From Onchocerca lupi (Eukaryota > Nematoda > Chromadorea > Rhabditida > Onchocercidae): a stretch of 64,000 bases of DNA. The position numbers and the translations under genes were made by a program. The notes under the pieces were generated by a model. That model saw nothing but the letters and a program-made list of their open reading frames with translations, was not told the DNA's origin and did no database searches. Positions 25,501 to 36,900 of this stretch are shown here, one piece after another (position 1 is the first letter of the stretch; each line of letters opens with the position of its first letter). The stretch lies in the NCBI GenBank assembly GCA_028564675.1, contig JAOVVO010000167.1, forward strand, positions 1 through 64,000, written 5' to 3'.

Positions 25501-27676
25501 AAGGTTGATCTCATTACGGCAAGATGCATTGGATGCTAAAGATATGTCATTAAATCTTCATTGTACATTTGACGACTGTAATGAATGGATGCGAAAACAT
25601 AAGCGCCGAAAATTCCTTATTACCGTCGCATTTTGTCTTTTAGATTATAATAATGCACTTATAATAAGTCGAGAATTATATAATGAAAATCTGTGGGATG
25701 ATGGGATTGCTGAATTATGTCTACAATTCTTTCCAAGGTAATTTGATTAGCACTATATGTATTTGAGACAAATATCTAATTATGAGTATATAACTTTAGA
25801 ATGAATTCTTTGATCACTTATAATACCAGCCCCCACGAGTGTTTAAATATTTTTTTTAGTGATCTTGAAGATTCTTTTTGAATATGGTAAAATGAAAGAA
25901 AATTTCACTAAATTTACAGATTTGATTCGGAACAAACGATATTAGAATGGGTTGAGTTTTTGCTTAGAACTCATCAGAATGATATAATCGACGGTCTGAA
26001 AAGATGTTCGGTCAAATTAGATCATTCGAAAATTGTACGAGTTTTGCAGCAGGATAGGAGTACGCTGATCAAATATCTTGAAGAAATTAAATCCCTCCAA
26101 GTACTTGCATTTAATTTAAAATAGTTTCAGTTTTGCTTAGTGCATTTTATTCTCACGAGCATTTTTAAAACTTCGGATATTTCACTTCTTCAAAGTTTAT
26201 GCCGTTTGATAAAAAATAATTAAGATTGGGATTACAGTTCCAAATGCTAGGATTCATTTCACGTTTTTACGCGCTGCGTAATTTATTTTTAAGTCACTGA
26301 ATATTTTCGTTTTCCATACAAGACCTAACAGCAAATTAAACAGAGAAAGTTATTGGTCCAGGCTAGATCTAGAAGTGAAAGATTTGTAAGATTGCTGTAA
26401 TGATGCACGGAAATCTCTTTTTTCAGAACGTCGAATTCCATTCAATGTTATTTTCAATGTATATAGACGAAATCAACATGTTGTTGCGTGAAGGTAGAAA
26501 AAATGAAAAATCATACAGAAAAGGGCTACGTACTTTTCTTGTTCAGTCAAATAAGCTAAATTTATTGGATATGCATGCGGCTCTCAAGAATTACCCGCAT
26601 TTTGCTGTCGAATTGACTTTGTTGGAAGGTGTTCAGGTAGGTTTATGACTTAAAGTTACTTCAATAATCAACGTCATTGACTTGAGAAAGATGACATCAT
26701 TTCAAGTGGTATGTCTACTTTATACTTCAGCATTTCTCGACTGAATTTTTTTTTATGTTACAGATAAAGCAGAAAAGTCACTACTGGAAGACATATTCAG
26801 ATCTTATTTTTAAAGTTTCTGGTTGATTAAGCAGACATTTATTTCTTAGGAGAAATTTTAAATTAATAAAAAGTTTTCAATTCTTTAAAAGAAAAATTGT
26901 CAGGAAAAAGGTTCTGTTGAATGCCTCGAAAAATTACTTATTGATCACAAAGATTACGATGCAGCTGAATTATTTTGCATCTATACGGATACTTCGGAGC
27001 ACGTTCTGAGATTGACGCTTTTGAAGTTCTATTTGCGAAATGTTGCGTAAGCTTCAGTTCCTAATTAACTTCATTTCTTAATACTTGCATTAATCTGTTT
27101 TCGATTTATTCTTGTATGAGCTCGCCTTTCCCCAAAATTTTAAAAATTATCAGTCAATTTACGGAGACAGTTTCCCTTTCCTCCATTAATGATGTGTATA
27201 TAGGTCTCAGCCGGAATTCAGATCTCGTATAATCAATTTACTAAGCACATCTGATTTTACCTCAAATGGAACTGAAGTATTGCAAGATATCCCGATGGAA
27301 TGGTCATTGTCATCAATTCTTTGTTTCATAGAAGGTACTTTATTGACGGTAAAAGACCGATCTCACTATCAGCAACTGAAGAAAAAGGTATTTATTAATA
27401 ATTCGGTATAGGGCAATGTATCTTTAAGGCTTTTCACTTATTGACTAAAGTCAAACAAAAACTCCAAATTTGCGGATGGAAAGAATTAGTATTTTTTCGG
27501 CTACGACACAAGCGCTAAAATCACGCTCCAAAGAAGCGCTGAAAGCTGCTCATCTACATGTTCAAATTGATGAAAAAACAATATGTACTGCATGTGGGGC
27601 TCCGATCAGTAACGAGGACGCTGCATGCTACCCACATGCAAACCAGATATTTCATCGAAAATGTTTGAAGAGTTGA
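22600..27676 (+). CDS. TGFBRAP1: TGFBRAP1/VPS3-like CORVET subunit
   Basis: This family (yeast Vps3) is the Rab5-binding subunit of the CORVET tether in early endosomes. Exons: 22600-22668, 22743-22856, 22946-23044, 23443-23766, 23852-24015, 24110-24260, 24408-24503, 24598-24702, 24828-25019, 25481-25737, 25920-26100, 26427-26636, 26904-27046, 27204-27387, all in phase (763 codons), then a terminal exon ending at TGA 27674-27676. The N-terminal CNH domain shows LFVGTSQGRILLMDL, ALNKDPVIADPF, LFLFPYDSQTIRP and GLGVFATSEGVSSRPPLFW (human GLGMFATVAGISQRAPVHW), which separates it from VPS39. The middle is alpha-helical clathrin-repeat-like (DIDAMLLRL). The end has CTACGAPI...YPHANQIFHRKC, the degenerate zinc finger of the family. 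The terminal frame needs phase 2 but exon 14 ends in phase 0, so a microexon, unusual splice or sequence indel lies between 27388 and about 27490. Confidence 0.9.
23131..23172. repeat. Two-copy 22-bp tandem repeat in a VPS3-like intron
   Basis: The 20-mer ATAGGTTTTGCATTTACTAT occurs at 23131-23150 and again at 23153-23172, separated by TA. It lies in the intron after exon 3. Confidence 0.9.
24688..24755. repeat. 34-bp tandem duplication copying an exon end and its 5' splice site
   Basis: The unit 24688-24721 (start TTAGATCCTCGTACGGTAAT) is repeated at 24722-24755 with changes only in its last bases. Each copy contains the exon 8 end (CGTACG) and the donor GTAATG. The first donor keeps the reading frame; using the second would add 34 nt and shift it. 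Confidence 0.92.
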
Positions 27677-28364
27677 AGTGATCATTACACACGAAAATTT
27701 TCCGTTAGTATTCACCTTATCATCTGGATTTCGATGAAACGCAAGCTTCGAGAAGAATCTATTTGTTACTTGTCTCAAATAAATATGCATCTGTAAACAG
27801 TACTCGTACTTTCATATTCTACAGAACTGCTCCAATACTTTTATGGTTTAACAGAATTCCATTCATATCTCACTAATTGTATCATGGAATCTGACGAATA
27901 TCTACGCATTGACAATGCGGCCAAAGATTTAAAACTGCAGTCTAGTAACTACACGGACTGATCAGAATAATATGAGCTTCCTCAGGGAGGGGAATGCCTT
28001 GCATGACCATGTCGGTGATGTGATATAGTGGGCATTCTGACCTAGGGATATTGTCTGTCGCTGAATGACGTCCCCGATATTTCTAATATTCATTCCCGCC
28101 AAGAACATTTTTCATAAGCACGAATTTCTTGAAATAAATCGAAATTTTTATTCTTCTCAAATTAAATAGTTGCGAAATAAATTCCATTATGATCAATTTA
28201 CTATGAAGACAATATCTGGACAATACCTTTTCACATTATAAGAATGAATAGATTGTAATAAAATATATCAAAATAAATGAAATTGAACAGTATCACGGGA
28301 ATAGAACTTACATTTACATGAATTTTGCTAACAGCTCTTATTTTAAAAAATGTATATATTTAAG
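27677..28364. other. Intergenic, convergent gene ends
   Basis: This lies between the 3' ends of the VPS3-like gene (+) and TOM1 (-). The only notable content is the GC-richer island at about 27930-28075, listed separately. Confidence 0.5.
27930..28078. ncRNA. Possible structured RNA (unassigned)
   Basis: About 150 bases are clearly richer in G+C than both flanks and have no long open frame. The stretch contains a 7-bp perfect stem, GAATGCC (27992-27998) with GGCATTC (28031-28037), a CAGTC/GACTG pair at its left end, and a TGATGT...CTGA arrangement (28016-28039) that loosely resembles C and D boxes. I do not recognise it as any standard snRNA, snoRNA, SRP, RNase P or MRP RNA. It may instead be conserved 3' UTR or a decayed exon. 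Confidence 0.2.
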
Positions 28365-31300
28365 TCAAGAAGGTTGAAATGTCGTTTTCGTTTTATCTTT
28401 GGTTGTTGACTGGTTCTGCAAAAGCGCTTCACATTCTGTAGAGGATTCTGAAAATCTCTTCATTTCAGAGTAAAATTTGAGTTGAAATTAAACAGCAAAA
28501 ATTATATAGGAAAGGCAATCCACAAAACCATTGACTTAAGATAAAGAATATACCGCCTGTGATCGTTACGGAAGAAGCGACAGCAGTTTCTTTCTTGCCT
28601 TCTTGGGCTTCTAACCATTCCGCCATTTCCGCTGCTTCTCTGTCACTAACTGGAGCACCTTTTTCAGTAGTCATTCCCGACTGATTGGTACCAATTTGTT
28701 CCCGTACACCGGAAGCTTCCGTCCTTTAAAGCATTTTAAAACGATTCCAGAGCATAAATTTATATTTCCTTAAATTATAAACTATCTCGCTGTCCTAAAT
28801 TTAGTTACCCATCTTCCAAAATACGAAGTTTTTTGTGCAACAACGTCATTCACTTAAAATTTGAAGTAAATTTATGTTGAAATCATCGGAATCACCAAGT
28901 TAAACGTATTCCAAACAACAGCAGGTCGAATTCGGTTGCATGTAGATCTAGAAATCGACTCACAATGTCAGTCTGTCAAATTCACACATATAGTTAGAAC
29001 CAAGTGCATCTAAACAGCCGTCATGCAAAATTATCTTGTAAGATTGTATGGAGTTTCGGGAACATATCATGTCCACATCACATAAGACTATTCAATCATC
29101 ACCACTTGCATACCATTATGAAGTATCTTCATCGAATCCGAAAGAAGATAATGAAGTGACAGGAATTCATCTAGCATTCTATTTTAGAAAAAAAAAAAAA
29201 AAAAAAAAGAAAAACACTACCAAACAAAATTAGCATCAGAAGTTTTTAGTGCACCAAACTGCTGGTTCAGTATCTGTTCGTCAAGTTCAATCAAGTTACT
29301 CTCTGACGCCACATTTTCTTTCGTACCACATGTGCGATTGATCATATAACGATCATATTTTTCAAAAAGATTATTGCAATCATCATTTACCATAAGAAGT
29401 TCGTCTGAAATTTTAATCCAACAGTTACTCACTTATTATTGTTATTCGATTTTACTGTCAGCATCGTCATCATCACCTACTTTCTCTTACTGCAAAAGTT
29501 AAGAATGCTCAAGCCCATTAAATTCTTGCTTGCTGTACCAAGATGTGAAGCACAACCATAACAGATATATCTAACGCTCATTTAAGAAAGTATTTTGAAA
29601 CCATCATATAGAAATCAGAATAGAAAAATGCATCTGAAATGCAGAGCACATTATCAGCTTATTTAGACTTCAGGAACATACATTCTGCCTTGTCTCAATA
29701 TTTCGCAATGGCAGCCATCTATAAATAATTTTGAAGTTAAAATGTAGATTCATGGAATTCATTTCCTATGTCTCAGTATTTCGCAGTCAATAGAATACTA
29801 CTTCCTGTTTACAAAGACATATAACTTGCATCCGTCTGCAGGAGAGACACTTACACATGACTTCATCATTCTGAACAGAACGAATAAGATCTTGAATTCT
29901 AGCATGCATCTGCTTTACGACAACATGCAATTCATCCAACAGCTGCAAATCGTCGGTTTTCTCTTTCCCCGGAACCATTCCAGATAACAATTCTCGCATA
30001 ACCTTAAACAAAATGCATAAACTATTCAGCAGCAAAACTATCTCGCCAAAGTTAGCAAGAGGTAAAAGCATTCAAAACGCATCTTACTGTAACTTCAAAA
30101 AAGATCGAAATTAAGTGCAAAGAGATTTTGCACATGATGACTCTGGGTCTACTTCGAATTTACAAAGCTTATGTGAATTCCGAATTCCTGACTTCCACGA
30201 ATTTCGAATTTTTCAGACCTTGACGTACGAAACTTATGATATACAATACCTTCAAATTGCCGTTTACTACATCAAGTTCTTTGCGTAATTTCTCAAGCTG
30301 CTCCGGTGTCGGCTGCACAGACTGCGATGGACCAACGAAGTTATGCAACTCGGGATTCTGAAAAATGATAAACTGAATTACCGATGAAATGCTAATAAAA
30401 AAAAAAGAAAAAAGACAGTGAAAATGCAGCTATGGATCGATTAGTTTTCCTATTGAATCTCCATATACTAATGTATGCTTATGATGTTTCTTTTATTATG
30501 TCTGACAGAAAAAATCAATGCATTTGGATAAATTAGTTGCCAATCAATTAAAATCTTAAACTAATATATATCATATATATTTTATAATCTCATATATGTA
30601 TATATATGAGATTATAAAAGCGTTGAAATTATTAGTGACCACACAATCGACAGAAGCAAATTTTTGCAATTTCTCCATAATAAGGATATTTCAAATCCAA
30701 GTTTCGATGACTATATATCACTTTCAGGATAGAAAAAGAAGTATAACTAATCAAACGACTTTTACATCTCCTATAAAAACCGATTTGTTAGCATTATAGC
30801 GTAAATGTACAAAGGTTAAGTAAAGCTACAAAATACGACCCAACCAGTCTTGCTTTAAATAAATATTAAAAATTCGCCCGAAATGGTATCTAACAAAATG
30901 AGTTCAAGACGTGGAATAAATTGATGGCTAATTTATTCATCTAAGCTCCAGTAGTTACATGTACATTCACTACCTAAATGCTTAAGAAGTAAATAACATT
31001 TTATAAATGCAAAGCAGAAAAAAATTGAATCAAAACAGCGATAGCACTCGCATACTCAAAAAATAAATAAATAAATAAATAAAATAAAACTAAAAATGCA
31101 TTTGAAAATAGCCCTTATCTCGGTGAAGCGTTCTTTATCTACTTGGTTAAAAGCTAAACATGTGTCAATTTCAAACATAGTGATTCTTGAATGGTGAAAG
31201 CTTTAAGGCACTAATTTTCTTGATAGAAATGTACGACAAACCTCATTCCCTACTGCATCGCCAAAAACGAATCGTTGGAAACGTGATCAATATAGTTAAA

Positions 31301-33190
31301 AAAAACACGTGCAAAAGGTAAGTATATGCTTTTTGAGCAATACGGCGAATCTGGATGATGAAAAATGAATATTTTCAAAGCAATTATTGCCTTTCTCGCT
31401 GAAAGCTGGTAGGTTTTGGTCAGTCCTCAGTTGGCCGAAATTCAAAGTGCTAGGATGTATGTAAAGGATAGAAACTAGAGAAAAAAAGCCCGAAACAGAC
31501 TTCTGCGCTTCATTACTGTGGATGCACCTAAGTTAAAAAAAATCAAGCAACCAATTGAAGGAACTATCTTGTACACTACAGCATTAATTTTTAAAATTAA
31601 ATTAAGAAAGAAATACTTTTACATACCAACATGCTGTATCTGGCTGCATCTTCCTGAACGCTAATAGCCGCCGGAGCTTTTTCGACCGGAAACACAGTCT
31701 AAAATACAGCTGTGTATGGAAAGATGGGCAGAGAAAAAAAAAAGAACGTTTGTGTAAAAGAAAAGGAATCTCAGAAATTCCATATCTAGTTATTCAATAT
31801 TAATTAGAGGGATTTGTTATACCAAATGATATTTCGAGTGTACTGACAATTACAGATAAATATGCAGTAGATAAAGAAAAGAATAGAGTTTGTGCGGCAA
31901 AAAAGAATTTTTATTGGATAAAAAAATGTACTACATTCTTCCAAAAGAATATTCTCAACATAGCTATGAGGAATTACGATAAACCTACTCTTTCTGGGGT
32001 CAATATTGGTGCCATCGAGCCAGGATCTGCAATGGGGAACTGAACGCCCTTCGCTTTTAGCTCATCATAAATTTGGCAAACACCTTGCAAACGCGGATTA
32101 TCTCGAAACACATCATTCCATGACTGGAATTTCAATTTCAAAAGCATATACCCAAACTTCCTCTCGTTAATGTTTAACACCATAAGATAAACAAAAACAT
32201 TTCTTAGTACTTAAATTATTGAAAGAAAATATTTCTTATAGATTTTTCCATGAAAAGCAAAAAAAAGAGCATTAAGAATAGCATCTGCAGTCAAAAAATG
32301 AATCTTGTATAAACTGAACAGCGAATACAAATCAAACTTTGAATAAATAACCTGAATTAGGCCGAGAACACGTTCTTGTATTATTTGAGGTGCATCAAAC
32401 TTCGGACCGAGAAGTCTGACAAGTTCATTTACGAAGTCCTTTTGACAAACTAATTCGTGAAATCGGATATCACAGTTTTTTACACAAGTTTCTAACACTG
32501 TTAATGTGTACATAACAACAGCGTTATTTTTTGATATCTGTGAATGTAATCGTTTACGAATTGCGCGCATTGCATCACGCCCTCTGCAACAATCGGTTGA
32601 ATGATCTTCTGAATTTCTAATCTTGCAGGAGAAGCAGATCTCTTGGCTTTTACTGATCATCAAAATTTTGGGAAGATGGGAGGAAGAAAAAGGGGACACA
32701 AACCCTTCAGCCGTGTTGTTGATGAAGTCGCAAATTTCCATATTTAATCCCCAATTTTCAGTTGCCAAAATAGTTGCATCGGTCGCCATTTCTACAACAA
32801 ATGTTTGCTAAAAACAGATATTACAAAAGGAAATGATTAAAAAAAAAAAAGAATACAACAAAATCAACGTCTATATTTCCTCACAGTAAACCTTTCTACA
32901 AAGATAATAAAACAGCGGATACATAAAAATGAACGCAAACAGTTTCATTTGATGAGGCAGTTTTTTCTTGCTCTTTCACTCTTATCTACACTTCTTCGAA
33001 TAATATTATATTACGTCGCCCAGTTTCCGTAGGTAATATGCAAAGCTGCAAATATCACGATAACGTCACCGATTTTGCGTCCGACTGGTGTAGCAAACGG
33101 ATTGCCCTGGAAGAAGTCACTGACACGTTCAGTAACCGATGCCGCAGCTTCTTTAGCACTTTCCATTGCTTTATTAACCTGCTCTTGCAT
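28365..33190 (-). CDS. TOM1: TOM1-like VHS-GAT endosomal sorting adaptor
   Basis: TOM1 proteins bind ubiquitinated cargo on early endosomes with Tollip and pass it to ESCRT. Exons in order: 33190-33070, 32791-32704, 32583-32352, 32123-31989, 31698-31627, 30357-30250, 30002-29855, 29404-29221, 28723-28554, 28447-28365; 1341 nt, 446 residues, phases close. The N-terminus is an alanine-rich helix followed by GNPFATPVGRKIE (human GNPFSSPVGQRIE). The VHS domain (about 45-190) shows WGLNMEICDFIN, LTVLETCVKNCDIRFHELV and SWNDVFRDNP. The GAT domain starts near residue 253 (VMRELLSGMVPG) and includes ELLMVNDDCNNLF. The C-terminal part carries acidic ALEAQEG-type sequence and ends at QPS. Exon 1 is preceded by ATCTTTCAG, so the ATG at 33190 is probably reached by trans-splicing; a further 5' exon is possible. 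Confidence 0.93.
29188..29208. repeat. 21-A homopolymer
   Basis: Twenty-one A in a TOM1 intron (poly-T on the transcribed strand, close to the acceptor side of the intron). It is a simple repeat. Confidence 0.9.
30580..30619. repeat. Perfect 18-bp inverted repeat with 4-base loop
   Basis: The left arm TTTTATAATCTCATATAT (30580-30597) and its exact complement (30602-30619) flank the loop GTAT. It lies in the long TOM1 intron between 30357 and 31627, inside AT-rich sequence but with a non-trivial arm (ATAATCTCAT). Confidence 0.9.
31061..31084. repeat. (AAAT)n microsatellite
   Basis: About six AAAT tetranucleotide units in a TOM1 intron. Confidence 0.85.
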
Positions 33191-33998
33191 TGCAGCTGAA
33201 GCTGAAAGATGTTCTAAGACTAGTCATTTGAGAAATCTCAACAAAGCTTAAATCACAAATTTGCAGAAACACCAAAACAGCAACATACGCATCCCCAATT
33301 TTACATCATTTAACCTATTTTTATACGGCCCATACATGAGAACCAAAATGATATAGGACCACCAAACTAGGAACAATCTATGCCAACCATTTCAGAAGAC
33401 AATTTCATTTCATGTGTTGCCGTGTGCTCCTTTCTTTTTTCCTCATGTAAATCCTTGAATTCTCTTGACAGATTTGCGATAGGAAACATTTATGAATATA
33501 TTTAATGCCTGCGGACTTCGCAAATTACATAAGTTTTGCAACATAAAGTTTACATCGACAATGTTACATAGACATTCTCACAGCTTAAACGAATAAATTC
33601 CAGAATGATGAAAAAGCATTTATCTCTATATCATGTTGCAATCTTTTTAAATGTAAAAATCATTTCAGGTATGGCTGAAATCGCTCTCACTTTAGGAATA
33701 CAATAAATTATTGGATTTTAGATTCACTTTGTCCAGTTTAACTGTTACAGTCACTTGGCTGCATTAAAGACGTGGACCCGTAAGAAAATCTGGCAGCAAA
33801 AAAAAAAAGAACAACAAAAAATTCAATATTATTCAATCGCTAAATACAAAAAGAATAAGTGGAAACATTCAATAATTTGCGGCTTTCTTATCCGAATTCA
33901 CAACTATTACAAATTATATAGTAAGGTAATCAGAAAGGAAAACACAGAAATGTACAGAAATAAACTAATATGTCATAAAGAATAAAAATTAAAAGCAT
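33191..33998. other. Intergenic between TOM1 and NELF-B
   Basis: Both neighbours are on the - strand, so this 808-bp gap holds the NELF-B 3' end and TOM1 promoter or outron. The gap is short enough that the two could be co-transcribed, but no polycistron signal such as a Ur element is evident. An open frame at 33755-33985 is lysine/asparagine-rich AT noise. Confidence 0.4.
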
Positions 33999-36900
33999 TC
34001 ACTTCTTTATGGTTTGTGTAGTGTCTGAAAGAGATTGCACAGAAGTGACCGAAGCACTCGATATCGATTGCATAGAAGTGACCGAAGCACTCGATATCGA
34101 CTGCATAGAAGTGACTGAAGCACTCGATATCGATTGCATAGAAGTGACCGAAGCACTCGATATTGACCCATCCGTAGACGAGCTTTTTTCCGTCATTTTT
34201 GTTCGTATACGTTGATATTCTTGAGTGTAACGTTTCAGATCAATCTCAACTTCAGGATCACCTGATTCGAAAACTTTCTGTAAAAAATATAGAACATCGC
34301 CCAGTAATTTCGCTAAATAAAGAGATTAATGCAAGTTATAAATATAAATAATAAAGCGAGAAATATAAAGTTTGCAGTAAGGTAATAAAAATAAGCAAGT
34401 AAAGCGATTTATGCAGAGATCATGCTGCAGAATCTGACTTGATTTTCCTGATGAACCAGTGAGCGCAACAGATATTCATGTTCGAGCTAAGTTTTATGAT
34501 TTATAGGCGAAATAGCAAAAAAAGATCAATTTCGATTCTCATGGCATAAATGAAAATAGCAATTTCAAGCACCAAATAAAATGGCCTTATGCTGTCTTAC
34601 CTCTGGTGCAATTTTGTCCAAAATAAGACGGCAACGAAAATCTCCAATAGAAGACCACAACAGATGTACAATACGCAGAAGATGGTACTTCACACCAGGG
34701 CAACGCTAGAAAATTGATATTAGTTTACTTGCAATAAAACTGAAAAAAAACGTGAAACCATTCTACGAAACGCATTCCGGGGAAATTCTTCTAAACACTA
34801 CAATTAGAGTATAGAGATCGAGAAATGTTAGTTGGTGCTAATCTACCAATTCATGCAAAAATTTTGACTTACGTCCAATCCTTTTAACAGATATTCTTCT
34901 ATAATGAAATGCGATGCTTGCTCAGTTGATAAAAGATGGTCAAATGGTGTTGACTGCAGCAACCGGTGAATTACTAGATGTATCCATGGATCACAGAAGG
35001 CAATCTGGAATTAACTATTGGAAATTCCAAATACATTTTCTGGTGTAACAAAACTATTTCGCTCAGAATTTCGCACCTTGTATTTTAAGCGAGGTAGTGC
35101 TTTCAAATAACGCATAATGCCCGGTAAATCTGAAACACGACGCTTGCTTGGAAGAACATCCAAAAGATAATGAATCCAAAGCAACGCGCATGTCACATCC
35201 GTCTTCAAAAAACTCAACATCTCTTCGGAAGGATCAGAGAGAAAGTCACTTGCAGGATTTTCGTCAATAATTTCATCTATAAAATATTCTAACGACAAAC
35301 TATGATCAATCCGAAATGTCATGTCTATAAAGATGATCAAACTTTGCAAATTAATCACTTAAATACTGAAGAAAGCTGCCCAATCAATACACGGACACAA
35401 AATCATGAATCAATTTTAATCTAGCCGATGTTCATGAGTCAATTTGTTGCAAACCCTGAGTTAGCTTTTTCAATTTCTCGACATCTTTCACACAGGTTCA
35501 GTTATTTAAGGATTTCATTGCATAGTTTCCAATTAAGCTACACAAGATCCGGTTCACTTACCTGGCGCTCGATTGAGTTCATGTCGTATAACGTCTTCTA
35601 CAATAAGTGTAGTAAAAGAAGCCAGAAATTTAGTAAAAACAAGAGCGTCCACATTCTGTAAGACAGGCACATCGTTAGTTGACAAAATGTTGTGTGCAGA
35701 AGCTCCAAATGATAATAACCTGAAAATCTAGACTAATATATGCATCATATAATTTAAATTTGAGTGAAGAAATTCAGAATCTATTCAGACGAAACCTCAA
35801 AAGAAGTTGCAAAGGAACTAATTCTCTCGGCAAATGACCAGTAGCATGCAAAGCTGAATCGCGCAATACTTTAACGGCCATTGAGCATAAGAAATGTATA
35901 ACATGTGCATCACCAGCAATCATTGCTAGATCTCCAATTATCTGAGAGAAAAAAAGATTAGCTAAAAAGCTTTAGAGTAAATACGACACATAGAAAGTGC
36001 GATGGCGCTTAGGAATACTCTTAAAACTGAATTGAGCTGGGCATACTCTGAAATTTTTTCGAAACTTTCAAATAAGATGAGGAAAACTTTTACTTATTAT
36101 TGGGTTAAAAAGTATGGACATTTAAACAGCCAACTCTAACCATCAAATTGATAAAGTCAAAGTTTTGAAGAATGATATCGTTAGATTCTTCCATCAGAGC
36201 TAAACAAGATTAAATCTAATGGATTATATGAACGCAAAACTTGGAAAACACTTAATGACCTCTGCTTTAATTTTCTTCGTTGAATCTAATATATTTTTTA
36301 GTTTATTGGTCTGTTGCGCATCCAAGTGTTTGTCTCTGACACAGGCATCCAGACACCAAGCCAAATCATGACAGGGATCTAAAAATGGAAACGAGTAAAA
36401 AATTTCTAATATACTTTCTACAGCTATTTTCTAGCCTAAATATTATAATATATAACCTGATCGGATCACAGATTCAATATTCAAATCATGAGCAGACATC
36501 ACAAGTTCCATCCGCAATGAACAATATGTTGCATCAGCAGATTTTAGGAAACGTTCACGGATAACATTGTTTAATCGTCGATACAACGGCTCCTGCTGAC
36601 CAACCATTGCCATTAGCTCTATAAATTATGCTGTTGGAAAGTTGTGATTAATTTTAGGCTCAAAAAACTACTGCCTTGAGATAAAATCGATATTATTTAC
36701 CTAAAATTTGCGGCCACTGGCGCCTAGATTTGGTTGTCTCACATGTAAAATAGTTTGTTGGTGATTGGTCCACTATTTGCATAACTTTCTGTTTTTCATC
36801 AATATAAGAATCTATAACTGGAAGTATTGCGTCCATGTATAACGAATCATTCTTCAGCCAAATCTGTTGTCGTACTGTAACCGCACAATTGTCGTAAAAT

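Noticed and set aside
29048..29233. Open frame ending in a polylysine run
   Set aside because: The lysines are translation of the 21-A homopolymer in a TOM1 intron.
32211..32789. Continuous 192-codon - strand open frame across the TOM1 VHS region
   Set aside because: It reads through an intron; the VHS alignment requires removing 32584-32703, and the frame after 32351 is intronic.
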